Origin: Phycisphaerales bacterium UBA3190
GTDB taxonomy: Bacteria > Planctomycetota > Phycisphaerae > Phycisphaerales > UBA1924
DNA length: 15,540 bases
Direction: 5' to 3'
NCBI GenBank assembly: GCA_002364005.1
Contig: DEXG01000004.1
Coordinates: 56,139 to 71,678 of the forward strand
Numbering within the stretch: the first letter of the stretch is position 1; each line of letters opens with the position of its first letter. The position numbers and the translations under genes were made by a program. Below the pieces are notes generated by a model. It made no database searches. It was not told the DNA's origin and saw only the letters and a program-made list of their open reading frames with translations. Positions 7,142 to 13,332 of the stretch are shown here, piece after piece.

Positions 7142-8734
7142 ATGTTTAGAAGATGGTTCTACGCGATCAGCGTATGTGTGCTCGTGCTTGTCTCGGCAAT
7201 CGCGCTGTTCTGGCTCCCGATCCTCTGGGTGCTGGTGGTGCTGGTGCCCATGATCGCGATCGGTCTCTACGACTCCAAGCAGACCCGCCACTCGATCCGG
7301 CGCAACTTCCCGCTGATCGGTCGCCTGCGCTATGTCTTCGAGGAGATCCGCCCCGAGATCCAGCAGTACTTCATCGAACTCAACACCGACGCCTACCCCA
7401 TCGAACGCGAGATCCGCAGTCTCGTCTATCAGCGCGCCAAGGGCGACCTGGAAACACAGCCCTTCGGCACCCAGCGAGATACCAACGCCGTCGGTTATGA
7501 ATGGGTCGCCCACGCGATGGCCGACACCAAACGAATCGAGCATGAGCCGCGCATCGAGATCGGAAAAGGCCGCTGCGCCAGACCCTACAGCGCCTCACGA
7601 CTGAATATCAGCGCCATGAGCTACGGCTCGCTCTCACCGACCGCGATCGAATCGCTCAGCCGCGGCGCAAAGATGGGCAACTTCGCGCACAACACGGGCG
7701 AGGGCTCGATCTCCCCCTACCACATCAAAGGCGGCGGCGACCTCATCTGGCAGATCGGCACCGGGTACTTCGGCTGCCGATCAGACGACGGCTCATTCGA
7801 CAAGCACAAGTTCAGCGAGAACGCCTCCCGCGATCAGGTCCGCATGATCGAAGTGAAACTCAGCCAGGGCGCCAAACCCGGGCACGGGGGCGTGCTCCCG
7901 GGTGTCAAGGTCGACGAAGAGATCGCCAAGATCCGAGGCGTGCCGATCGGGCAGACCGTCATCTCCCCCCCACGCCACAGCGCGTTCCACTCACCCAAAG
8001 AACTCCTGGAGTTCGTTGAACAACTCCGTGAGCAATCAGGCGGCAAGCCCGTTGGTTTCAAGCTCTGCATCGGGCGACGCGTCGAGCTGCTGGGCATCTG
8101 CAAGGCGATGTTGGAAACAGGCATGTCACCCGACTTCATCACTGTCGACGGCGGCGAGGGCGGCACGGGCGCGGCGCCGCTGGAGTTCAGCAACTCGGTC
8201 GGTATGCCCGCACGCGACGCGTGGGCCTTCGCCCACAACGCGTTGGTCGGGGCCGGGCTGCGCGACCAGGTGAAGCTCATCGCCAGCGGGAAGATCATGA
8301 CCGGCTTCCACATGATCCGGGCCATGGCCCTGGGCGCTGACCTGTGCAACAGCGCCCGTGGCATGATGCTGGCCATGGGCTGCATCCAGGCGCTGCGGTG
8401 CAACAACGACACCTGCCCCACCGGGGTCGCGACCCAGAACCGGGCGCTCTATAAGGGACTCGTGGTCGAGGACAAGGCCCCGCGCGTGCACCGCTTCCAC
8501 CAGGGGACCATCGAGAGCATGCTCGAGCTGCTCAACGCCATCGGCGTCGATCTCCCTGAGCACATCACGCCCGATCTGCTCTACCGACGCGTTAGCGATC
8601 ATCGCATCATGACCTTCCAAGACCTGTACGAGTTCATCCCCGCCGACTCGCTGATCAACGACGCGGAGATCCCCAACATCTGGCGCAAGGAGTGGGCACT
8701 GGCCAATGCCGACAGCTTCCGGGCCAGTGCCTGA
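7142..8734 (+). CDS. Membrane-anchored FMN-binding glutamate synthase family protein
   Basis: 530-aa protein with two adjacent N-terminal membrane segments (about 7-27 and 27-43), then a cytoplasmic domain matching the FMN/synthase domain of glutamate synthase. Seen: SAMSYGSLSPTA (157-168), NTGEGSIS (184-191), VKLSQGAKPGHGG (238-250), TVDGGEGGTGAAP (334-346), ASGKIMTG (381-388), and Cys414-x5-Cys420-x4-Cys425, the spacing of the [3Fe-4S] ligands in the large subunit. The class II glutaminase domain and the C-terminal beta-helix of full-length GltB are absent, and no GltD-type reductase lies nearby. The nitrogen and electron donors are therefore unknown, and glutamate synthase activity should not be assumed. 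GGGAG lies 7 nt before the ATG. Its stop abuts that of the convergent unknown gene. Confidence 0.88.
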   Translation: MFRRWFYAISVCVLVLVSAIALFWLPILWVLVVLVPMIAIGLYDSKQTRHSIRRNFPLIGRLRYVFEEIRPEIQQYFIELNTDAYPIEREIRSLVYQRAKGDLETQPFGTQRDTNAVGYEWVAHAMADTKRIEHEPRIEIGKGRCARPYSASRLNISAMSYGSLSPTAIESLSRGAKMGNFAHNTGEGSISPYHIKGGGDLIWQIGTGYFGCRSDDGSFDKHKFSENASRDQVRMIEVKLSQGAKPGHGGVLPGVKVDEEIAKIRGVPIGQTVISPPRHSAFHSPKELLEFVEQLREQSGGKPVGFKLCIGRRVELLGICKAMLETGMSPDFITVDGGEGGTGAAPLEFSNSVGMPARDAWAFAHNALVGAGLRDQVKLIASGKIMTGFHMIRAMALGADLCNSARGMMLAMGCIQALRCNNDTCPTGVATQNRALYKGLVVEDKAPRVHRFHQGTIESMLELLNAIGVDLPEHITPDLLYRRVSDHRIMTFQDLYEFIPADSLINDAEIPNIWRKEWALANADSFRASA

Positions 8735-10015
8735 TCACGCGTCCGGGCGGTCCTCGGTGGTCAAGAGCATCGCCGTCTGCATGCCATAGATCGGATAATC
8801 GCTGCTGACGCGGTATCCCCGCATCTGCTCCGGGTCGTACCCGAGCGTGCCGCAGACTTCACCGAGCAGCGCCCGGTAGCGGGGGACATGCGAGCTGCCG
8901 AACCGGTTGAGCCCACTGCCCAGGTGCTCGATCGATTCGAGCAGGTCCATCTGATCGATATCACGCGAAGGATCGTTGATGTCGGCCTGCCCGCCGATGG
9001 TCGTGTCGTAGATGCGCAGCTCAGGGTGCGTGCCCTTGTACAGGTCCTTGTGTACCAGCACATCGAACTGCATGCGCCGCGACGGGATATTGATCTCGCT
9101 CGAGGCCCACGCCTTCCGGTTTCGGTTGCTCGGGATGTAGCGGGGGATCTCGCCCCGGTTGACCTCGCAGGTCACCAGGTTGATCGCGCTGCCCGCGCCG
9201 AAGCCCCCGGGCTCGAGCAGGTAGTGCACCATCTCTCCCGCGGCATGCGCTTCAAGCGACGGCGTGGGGGTCGAGCAGTACTGCGCGAGCGTGGCGCTGT
9301 TCACGCCCACCATGGGCTCACCCCCCAGGGTCCGGGGCTGCCGCCCGCCGCCCTCTTCGACCCGGCGGTACGACGAGAACTTCACCCGCATGCCCGGGCG
9401 GAGCCGCTGCATGCCAAAGACCGATTTGATCCAGACGATGTCGATGCGCTCGCCGTCGGCGCTGGGCCAGAAGATGGCGGCTTCGGCGTAGACCTCGGCC
9501 TGGGCGCCCTTGAGCTGACTCATGGCCCGAAAGGCCGACTGCTTGCGACGCAGCTCAAACTCTCGGCGTGCCTCGGGCACCCACGCGCTGAGGATGGCCT
9601 CCAATGCGCTCCGATCCCCGATCTCGGTACGGATCAGTGTCTCGAACCGATCGATCGCTTCGCCCGCGTGCTTGATGTCAGCGGGTTTCACGCCCAGCTT
9701 AGACGATGCCTTGAGCACCCGGCGCATGGGCTCGGGGCCGGGGACACGGTGGACGACGCTCATCGCGTCGGGTGCGCGCACGGCTTTGAGCATGCGTGAT
9801 GCGAGCACCTTGTCGATGCCGAGTTCCTTGGCCAGGCGCTGGGGCCCCGCGTCGCCGCCTGGGATCTGATCGATCACACGCACAAAGCTGCTCAGCAGGG
9901 CTTCGCCGGCCTCATTGATACGGCGCTCAAGCCCCGAGAGCCCTGGGTCCTTGGGTTCGAGCAGCGCGTCTGGGGCTGCATCAGGTGATCGGATGGGTTC
10001 GCTGGGATTGGACAT
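8735..10015 (-). CDS. Conserved-looking protein of unknown function with possible N-terminal HTH
   Basis: 426-aa protein that I do not recognise. It has no signal peptide or membrane segment and is probably cytoplasmic. Residues 58-82 (PQRLAKELGIDKVLASRMLKAV region) look like a helix-turn-helix that reads through to a mostly helical stretch ending near residue 170. The remainder is mixed alpha/beta, with notable segments IFWPSADGERIDIVWIKS (181-198), HYLLEPGGFGAG (264-275) and IYDTTIGGQADINDPSRDID (335-354). The N-terminal 25 residues are proline- and acid-rich and probably disordered. The overall look is a DNA-binding or regulatory N-terminus plus a sensor or enzymatic C-terminus, but this is inference. 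The ATG has only a weak upstream GAG. It is divergent from the PEP-CTERM-like gene, across a 305-bp gap. Confidence 0.75.
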   Translation of the reverse strand: MSNPSEPIRSPDAAPDALLEPKDPGLSGLERRINEAGEALLSSFVRVIDQIPGGDAGPQRLAKELGIDKVLASRMLKAVRAPDAMSVVHRVPGPEPMRRVLKASSKLGVKPADIKHAGEAIDRFETLIRTEIGDRSALEAILSAWVPEARREFELRRKQSAFRAMSQLKGAQAEVYAEAAIFWPSADGERIDIVWIKSVFGMQRLRPGMRVKFSSYRRVEEGGGRQPRTLGGEPMVGVNSATLAQYCSTPTPSLEAHAAGEMVHYLLEPGGFGAGSAINLVTCEVNRGEIPRYIPSNRNRKAWASSEINIPSRRMQFDVLVHKDLYKGTHPELRIYDTTIGGQADINDPSRDIDQMDLLESIEHLGSGLNRFGSSHVPRYRALLGEVCGTLGYDPEQMRGYRVSSDYPIYGMQTAMLLTTEDRPDA

Positions 10016-10086
10016 GGCCGCTCAACTCTGGGGGAACAAACCAGGGACAACGGTGCCCTTCTGTGTTCATAAACCCGGTTTTTTGC

Positions 10087-10092
10087 ATCATA
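10087..10092 (-). promoter_or_regulatory. Possible -10 box for the 426-aa protein gene
   Basis: Minus-strand TATGAT, 71 nt upstream of the ATG at 10015, with at best a poor -35 (TGTGCA) 18 nt further up. It is listed because the same hexamer precedes three other minus-strand genes. Confidence 0.3.
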
Positions 10093-10128
10093 ACCGAGAT
10101 TCTGTTCGTGTGCACACAATTTCTTTGT

Positions 10129-10143
10129 AGTTTCAGAGAAACT
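10129..10143. promoter_or_regulatory. Perfect inverted repeat, possible operator
   Basis: AGTTTC-AGA-GAAACT is a perfect 6-bp inverted repeat with a 3-bp centre. It sits just upstream of the -35 box proposed for the PEP-CTERM-like gene, in the divergent intergenic region. Operator function is inferred from its position only. Confidence 0.3.
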
Positions 10144-10146
10144 TCC

Positions 10147-10176
10147 TTGCAACTTCTCCCGATGGTCGAGTATAAA
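10147..10176 (+). promoter_or_regulatory. Sigma-70-type promoter for the PEP-CTERM-like gene
   Basis: TTGCAA (10147-10152, four of six matches to the -35 consensus), an 18-bp spacer, and TATAAA (10171-10176, five of six matches to -10). This would start transcription near 10183 and leave a leader of about 138 nt before the ATG at 10321. The A/T-rich patch stands out in an otherwise GC-rich window. Confidence 0.5.
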
Positions 10177-10188
10177 AGAAAGCAGCCT

Positions 10189-10297
10189 CGGACACAGGGT
10201 CCGGTGGCGATGCATGTCAGGGGCCATGCAATCCATTCATACGGTCGATCAGGATTCGATTGGCCGAGTTCATGCCGAGCAGGAGCACGATCGGCAT
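10189..10297 (+). other. Structured 5' leader with three hairpins
   Basis: Downstream of the proposed promoter lie three inverted repeats: CGGAC/GTCCG (10189-10193 with 10199-10203), TGCATG/CATGCA (10211-10216 with 10225-10230) and ATGCCGA/TCGGCAT (10272-10278 with 10291-10297). The third loop holds an AGGAG with no start codon at a useful distance. I do not recognise a known riboswitch. The hairpins could affect mRNA stability or translation of the secreted protein. Confidence 0.35.
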
Positions 10298-10320
10298 CTG
10301 GAAGAACAGAGAGATTGACC

Positions 10321-11055
10321 ATGAAACACCTTCTCAACACAAGCATCATGCTCGCACTCACCGCTGGTATCGCCGGGGCCGGTGTGACCACCACCACGAC
10401 CACGGATTTCAGCAACGGAGCCGAGGGCTGGACTGGCCCTTCGGGCATCGGCGGCGCGACCACCATCGAGCCCAACGGCGGCAATGACGGCGCCTTTATG
10501 CGGACCCAGTTCAACGACTTCGGCGTGACCTTCCGGAACGACTCCAACGCCGACTTCCTTGGGGATTACACCACCGCCGAAGAGATCACCATCTCGATCG
10601 ATGTGCAGGTCGAGTACCTCAACTTCTTCGGGCAGGATGTTTCCCGCCCATGGCTGCTCGAACTGCGTGACTTCGACACCGCACAGGGCGGCTACCCCTG
10701 GAACAGCGCCTGGTTCCTCTTCGACAACATCTCACAGGCCAACAACAGCGACTGGATGACCTACAGCATCACCTTCGACCCAAACAGCACCGACCTCCCC
10801 ATGGGTTGGGGCGGCTACGGGGCCGAGGACCCAGATACATTCGAGCCGACCCTGCCCGACGGCGTCACCTTCGCTGATGTCCTCTCGGGGGTCGACGAGA
10901 TCGCCTTCACCACGCTGCAGCCCGGTTTCTTCTTCAGCTTCACCGACCACACGATCGGCATCGACAACATCTCGATCACCCGCACGGTCCCCACACCCTC
11001 GGCACTGGCACTGCTCGGGCTCAGCGGGCTCGTCGGTACACGGCGTCGACGCTGA
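10321..11055 (+). CDS. Secreted beta-sandwich protein with PEP-CTERM-like sorting tail
   Basis: 244-aa exported protein. The signal peptide spans residues 1-20 (MKHLLNTSIMLALTAGIAGA). A Thr-rich stretch follows, then an aromatic-rich beta-sandwich-like domain (about 28-220, from DFSNGAEGW to IGIDNISI) resembling carbohydrate-binding modules. The C-terminus is VPTP (223-226), a hydrophobic segment (227-239) and RRRR (241-244). This is the three-part sorting signal handled by exosortases, with PTP in place of the usual PEP. It should therefore be processed at the membrane and delivered to the surface. The ATG at 10321 is chosen because it begins the signal peptide; the open frame upstream to 9985 is noncoding. 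It is a paralog of the next gene, from which it differs mainly at the C-terminus. The binding target is unknown. Confidence 0.82.
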   Translation: MKHLLNTSIMLALTAGIAGAGVTTTTTTDFSNGAEGWTGPSGIGGATTIEPNGGNDGAFMRTQFNDFGVTFRNDSNADFLGDYTTAEEITISIDVQVEYLNFFGQDVSRPWLLELRDFDTAQGGYPWNSAWFLFDNISQANNSDWMTYSITFDPNSTDLPMGWGGYGAEDPDTFEPTLPDGVTFADVLSGVDEIAFTTLQPGFFFSFTDHTIGIDNISITRTVPTPSALALLGLSGLVGTRRRR

Positions 11056-11104
11056 TCAACGCCAGCTCAACACGCTCGATCTGCTGATGCGGCAATCGCA
11101 TCGA

Positions 11105-11133
11105 CGCACACTGGGTGGGGAGCCCAGTGCGCG
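11105..11133. other. Strong stem-loop downstream of PEP-CTERM-like gene
   Basis: CACTGGG (11109-11115) pairs with CCCAGTG (11123-11129) around TGGGGAG. After one A/C mismatch the stem extends by CGC/GCG. No T-run follows, so it is more likely a 3'-end stabiliser or part of a processing site than a terminator. Confidence 0.4.
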
Positions 11134-11166
11134 ATAGATCGGGTCAGTCATTTGAATAAGGGGGGC

Positions 11167-11203
11167 GGATCGAGTTGGAGCTCGGTCCGTCGTTTTTCTT
11201 TTT
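11167..11203 (+). terminator. Probable intrinsic terminator between the two paralogs
   Basis: GGATCGAG (11167-11174) pairs with CTCGGTCC (11181-11188), an 8-bp stem with one G-U pair and a TTGGAG loop. It is followed after 4 nt by TTTTTCTTTTT (11193-11203). It lies only 20 nt before the ATG of the next paralog, so it could end the first transcript or act as an attenuator in the leader of the second. Confidence 0.5.
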
Positions 11204-11222
11204 ACTCAAGGATCGTTTGTTC

Positions 11223-12053
11223 ATGCGTATCGCAAATCACATCATCACCCTGGCCATGCTCGCAGGCGTCTCCAACGCCCAAACATATGTCACAACCTTC
11301 GACAACGGGTTGGACGGCTGGGAAGCAAGCAACGGCTCATTCCTCACCACTGAACTCGGAACAGGCAACACGCACCTGCGCAGTGTCGATGAGACCTTCG
11401 GCGTCTGGTACCGCAACTCCGGGAACCCGGAGTTCCTCGGCGACTACACCCAGAGCGAGGAGATCACCCTCTCGATGGATATCAGAGTCGACCTGCTCAA
11501 CGCCCAGAATGTCCCAGACGGCGGCTTCCCGTATTCACGCCCGCTCGTCGTGGAGCTTCGGAACTACCGCTACGCAGGCGGCTTCCACCAGTACGGGAGC
11601 GTGTACTTCGTGCTCTCACGCGAGATCTCAGAGCTGAACCAGACCGACTGGACGACCTTCTCCGTTTCGTTCGACCCGAGCAGCACCGAGCTGCCCGAGG
11701 GGTGGGGCGGGTTCGGCGGCGACAACGACCAGGACGGCCCCGTGCTCCCGGAGGGGGCAACATTCGCCGACATCGTTTCGAATGTCGACGAGGTTGTCTT
11801 CAGCACCTTCGACCCGCGGGAGTTCTACCTCTTCGCGTTCTTCGATGTCTCGGTCGACAACTTCAGCATCAGCCGCGAAGCAGGCTGCGAGGTCGATTTC
11901 GACGGCAACGGGTCACTCGACTTTTTCGATGTGTCCGCGTTCATCAGCGCGTTCGCCAGTCAGGACCCGGCCGCGGATCTCAACGCCGACCGTGCGTTCG
12001 ATTTCTTCGATGTGTCCCAGTTCGTCAGCGCGTTCAGTGCCGGGTGCCCCTGA
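11223..12053 (+). CDS. Secreted beta-sandwich paralog with dockerin-like EF-hand pair
   Basis: 276-aa exported protein with a signal peptide (about 1-19, cleavage near SNA/QT). Its domain (about 22-218) is clearly paralogous to the upstream protein: FDNGLDGW, FLGDYTQSEEIT, the RPLVVELR region, LPEGWGGFG, FADIVSNVDE and VSVDNFSI align block by block. Instead of a PTP/RRRR tail it ends in two calcium-loop repeats, D225-x-D-x-NG-x-LDFFD (225-236) and D252-x-N-x-D (252-263), each followed by an SAF helix, framed by Cys222 and the terminal GCP (Cys275). This resembles the dockerin type I-like C-termini common in Phycisphaerae. The second loop has Arg257 where Gly is expected. AAGGA lies 10 nt before the ATG; an in-frame TTG at 11175 would add residues ahead of the signal peptide. 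Ligand unknown. Confidence 0.82.
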   Translation: MRIANHIITLAMLAGVSNAQTYVTTFDNGLDGWEASNGSFLTTELGTGNTHLRSVDETFGVWYRNSGNPEFLGDYTQSEEITLSMDIRVDLLNAQNVPDGGFPYSRPLVVELRNYRYAGGFHQYGSVYFVLSREISELNQTDWTTFSVSFDPSSTELPEGWGGFGGDNDQDGPVLPEGATFADIVSNVDEVVFSTFDPREFYLFAFFDVSVDNFSISREAGCEVDFDGNGSLDFFDVSAFISAFASQDPAADLNADRAFDFFDVSQFVSAFSAGCP

Positions 12054-12081
12054 GGATGGGTGCACCTGCATGATCCCCTCG

Positions 12082-12104
12082 GAATCTTCTCTCTGAGAAG
12101 ATTC
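12082..12104 (+). terminator. Perfect 10-bp hairpin 3' of the dockerin-like gene
   Basis: GAATCTTCTC (12082-12091) pairs perfectly with GAGAAGATTC (12095-12104) around a TCT loop. It stands directly before the main terminator hairpin. It has no U-tract of its own, so it probably acts with the next hairpin or protects the 3' end. Confidence 0.5.
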
Positions 12105-12139
12105 GAACAGCGGGCCCGGAAGGGCCCGCTTGTTCTTTT
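12105..12139 (+). terminator. Intrinsic terminator of the dockerin-like gene
   Basis: AGCGGGCCC (12109-12117) pairs with GGGCCCGCT (12122-12130) around a GGAA tetraloop. The stem can extend through GAACA/TGTTC with one bulged T. TTGTTCTTTT follows on the plus strand. This is the clearest terminator in the window and separates the convergent dockerin-like and epimerase genes. The minus strand lacks a comparable U-tract, so it mainly serves the plus-strand transcript. Confidence 0.85.
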
Positions 12140-12161
12140 GTGATCTGGATGCGATGCGTGC

Positions 12162-13202
12162 TCAGTCCATCATGACCGGCTCGGCGGGTGGCTGGTGCCA
12201 CTCGGCGTTCTCGTCCTTGCCGCTGGTCAGGTACCACTGCACCATGCGGTCGATGCCTTCTTTCAGAGGCACCTTGGGCGTGTACCCCGCCTCGCGCAGC
12301 TTGTCGGCCTCGAACTTGGTCTCGGTCCGGAACATCTTCTTCACCCGAGCGGTCGAGATCGGCAGGTTCTTGCCCGTGAGCTTGATGACCACATCGAATG
12401 GCAGCCCCAGCAGCATGCCCATCGCGTAGGGCATCGCCGGCGCGGGCTTCCTGCCCAGGCACGCGCTGACCGTGTTGGAGATCTCCGTGCTCGTCAGGTC
12501 GGGCTTGTCGATGAAGTTGAAGATCTCAAAGGGCGCGATGTCTCGGGTGGGCTGCTGCTCAAGCAGCCCCTTGAGGAACAGCGTCGCGTTGACGATGTTC
12601 TCGACATAGCTGAGCGACTTGATGTTCGTGCCCGGACCAAACCGGAAGTACTTGCCCGAGTGGATCTGGCGGATGAGCGAGTACATGTTGGCGAAGTTGT
12701 TGACGCCGAAGGTCACAGTCGGACGGATGACCAGGACCTTTCGACCGTCGCCCTGCTCAACCCAGCGGCTGAAGACACCCTCACCCTTGAGCTTGGACCC
12801 GCCGTAGGGCGTGTTGGGCGCGGTGGGGGCGGTTTCCTCGTGCGGCGTCGGCGCATCGCCATAGACCGCCACGGTCGAGTAGAAGATGACATTCTTGATG
12901 CCCGCCCGGTCCATCGCATCGCAGACCATCTGTGAGCCGTGCTCGTTGACCGAGTAGTAGGTGTCGTGGGCGATCCCGAAGTCGTGGTGGGCGGCCGCGA
13001 GATTCACGACCATATCCACGCCCTCCATCGCCTTGTCGAGCGCCTTGGGATCGCGGATATCGCCCTTGACATAGGCCATCTCGGCCTGCGGGCCCTTGGG
13101 ATCGATGAGATCAAGATTGACCAGATCATGACCGAGTGCCGTGAGATCACGGTGAAAGTACCCGCCAATGAAACCTGACCCGCCAGTGATGAGAATCTTC
13201 AA
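12162..13202 (-). CDS. NAD-dependent epimerase/dehydratase (extended SDR)
   Basis: 346-aa oxidoreductase of the extended short-chain dehydrogenase family, probably acting on a nucleotide-sugar or similar substrate in envelope biosynthesis. Seen: the Rossmann motif GGSGFIGG (about residues 7-14), an acidic stop after strand 2 (NLDLID), the NLAAAHHD segment, the catalytic STVAVYG serine region, and YGGSK with the Tyr-x3-Lys pair. The C-terminal half is the variable substrate domain. The exact reaction cannot be told. I choose the TTG at 13202 (MKILITGG) because AAGGGG lies 6 nt before it; a TTG at 13226 would add eight residues that include that Shine-Dalgarno. It follows the permease on the same strand after 130 bp, and is convergent with the dockerin-like gene. 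Confidence 0.87.
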   Translation of the reverse strand: MKILITGGSGFIGGYFHRDLTALGHDLVNLDLIDPKGPQAEMAYVKGDIRDPKALDKAMEGVDMVVNLAAAHHDFGIAHDTYYSVNEHGSQMVCDAMDRAGIKNVIFYSTVAVYGDAPTPHEETAPTAPNTPYGGSKLKGEGVFSRWVEQGDGRKVLVIRPTVTFGVNNFANMYSLIRQIHSGKYFRFGPGTNIKSLSYVENIVNATLFLKGLLEQQPTRDIAPFEIFNFIDKPDLTSTEISNTVSACLGRKPAPAMPYAMGMLLGLPFDVVIKLTGKNLPISTARVKKMFRTETKFEADKLREAGYTPKVPLKEGIDRMVQWYLTSGKDENAEWHQPPAEPVMMD

Positions 13203-13228
13203 ACCTGTCCCCTTAACCGCACACAAAC

Positions 13229-13246
13229 ATGATGCTCAGGCATCAT
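13229..13246. promoter_or_regulatory. Perfect 7-bp inverted repeat ahead of the epimerase gene
   Basis: ATGATGC-TCAG-GCATCAT is a perfect inverted repeat 27 nt upstream of the TTG start. It overlaps a minus-strand TATGAT (13242-13247), so it could be an operator covering the -10 region or a leader hairpin. Confidence 0.35.
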
Positions 13247-13247
13247 A
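13242..13247 (-). promoter_or_regulatory. Possible -10 box for the epimerase gene
   Basis: Minus-strand TATGAT, 39 nt before the TTG start, with a weak -35 candidate (TGAACT, three of six) 17 nt upstream. If real, the epimerase gene has its own promoter despite the same-strand permease upstream. Confidence 0.3.
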
Positions 13248-13288
13248 CGGCAATCGTCCCAACGAGTTCAGTCACATGGTGATTGTCG

Positions 13289-13307
13289 ACCGGATCAGAG
13301 GTCCGGT
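13289..13307 (-). terminator. Weak hairpin after the permease gene
   Basis: ACCGGA (13289-13294) pairs with TCCGGT (13302-13307) around a 7-nt loop, 25 nt beyond the permease stop on the minus strand. No U-run follows, so this may be a Rho-dependent or inefficient end and read-through into the epimerase is possible. Confidence 0.3.
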
Positions 13308-13332
13308 TCTCTGTTATCGGGGAGGCACCGAC

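Noticed and set aside
10189..10233. Cyclic-di-GMP or other known riboswitch
   Set aside because: Paired hairpins are present, but none of the conserved riboswitch core sequences I know could be found.
9985..10320. N-terminal extension of the PEP-CTERM-like protein
   Set aside because: The frame is open by chance; it would place 112 residues before a clear signal peptide and overlap the start of the divergent gene and the proposed promoter.
13203..13226. Upstream TTG start for the epimerase
   Set aside because: The added codons contain the Shine-Dalgarno AAGGGG that serves the TTG at 13202, and the Rossmann motif then begins at the usual distance from the N-terminus.
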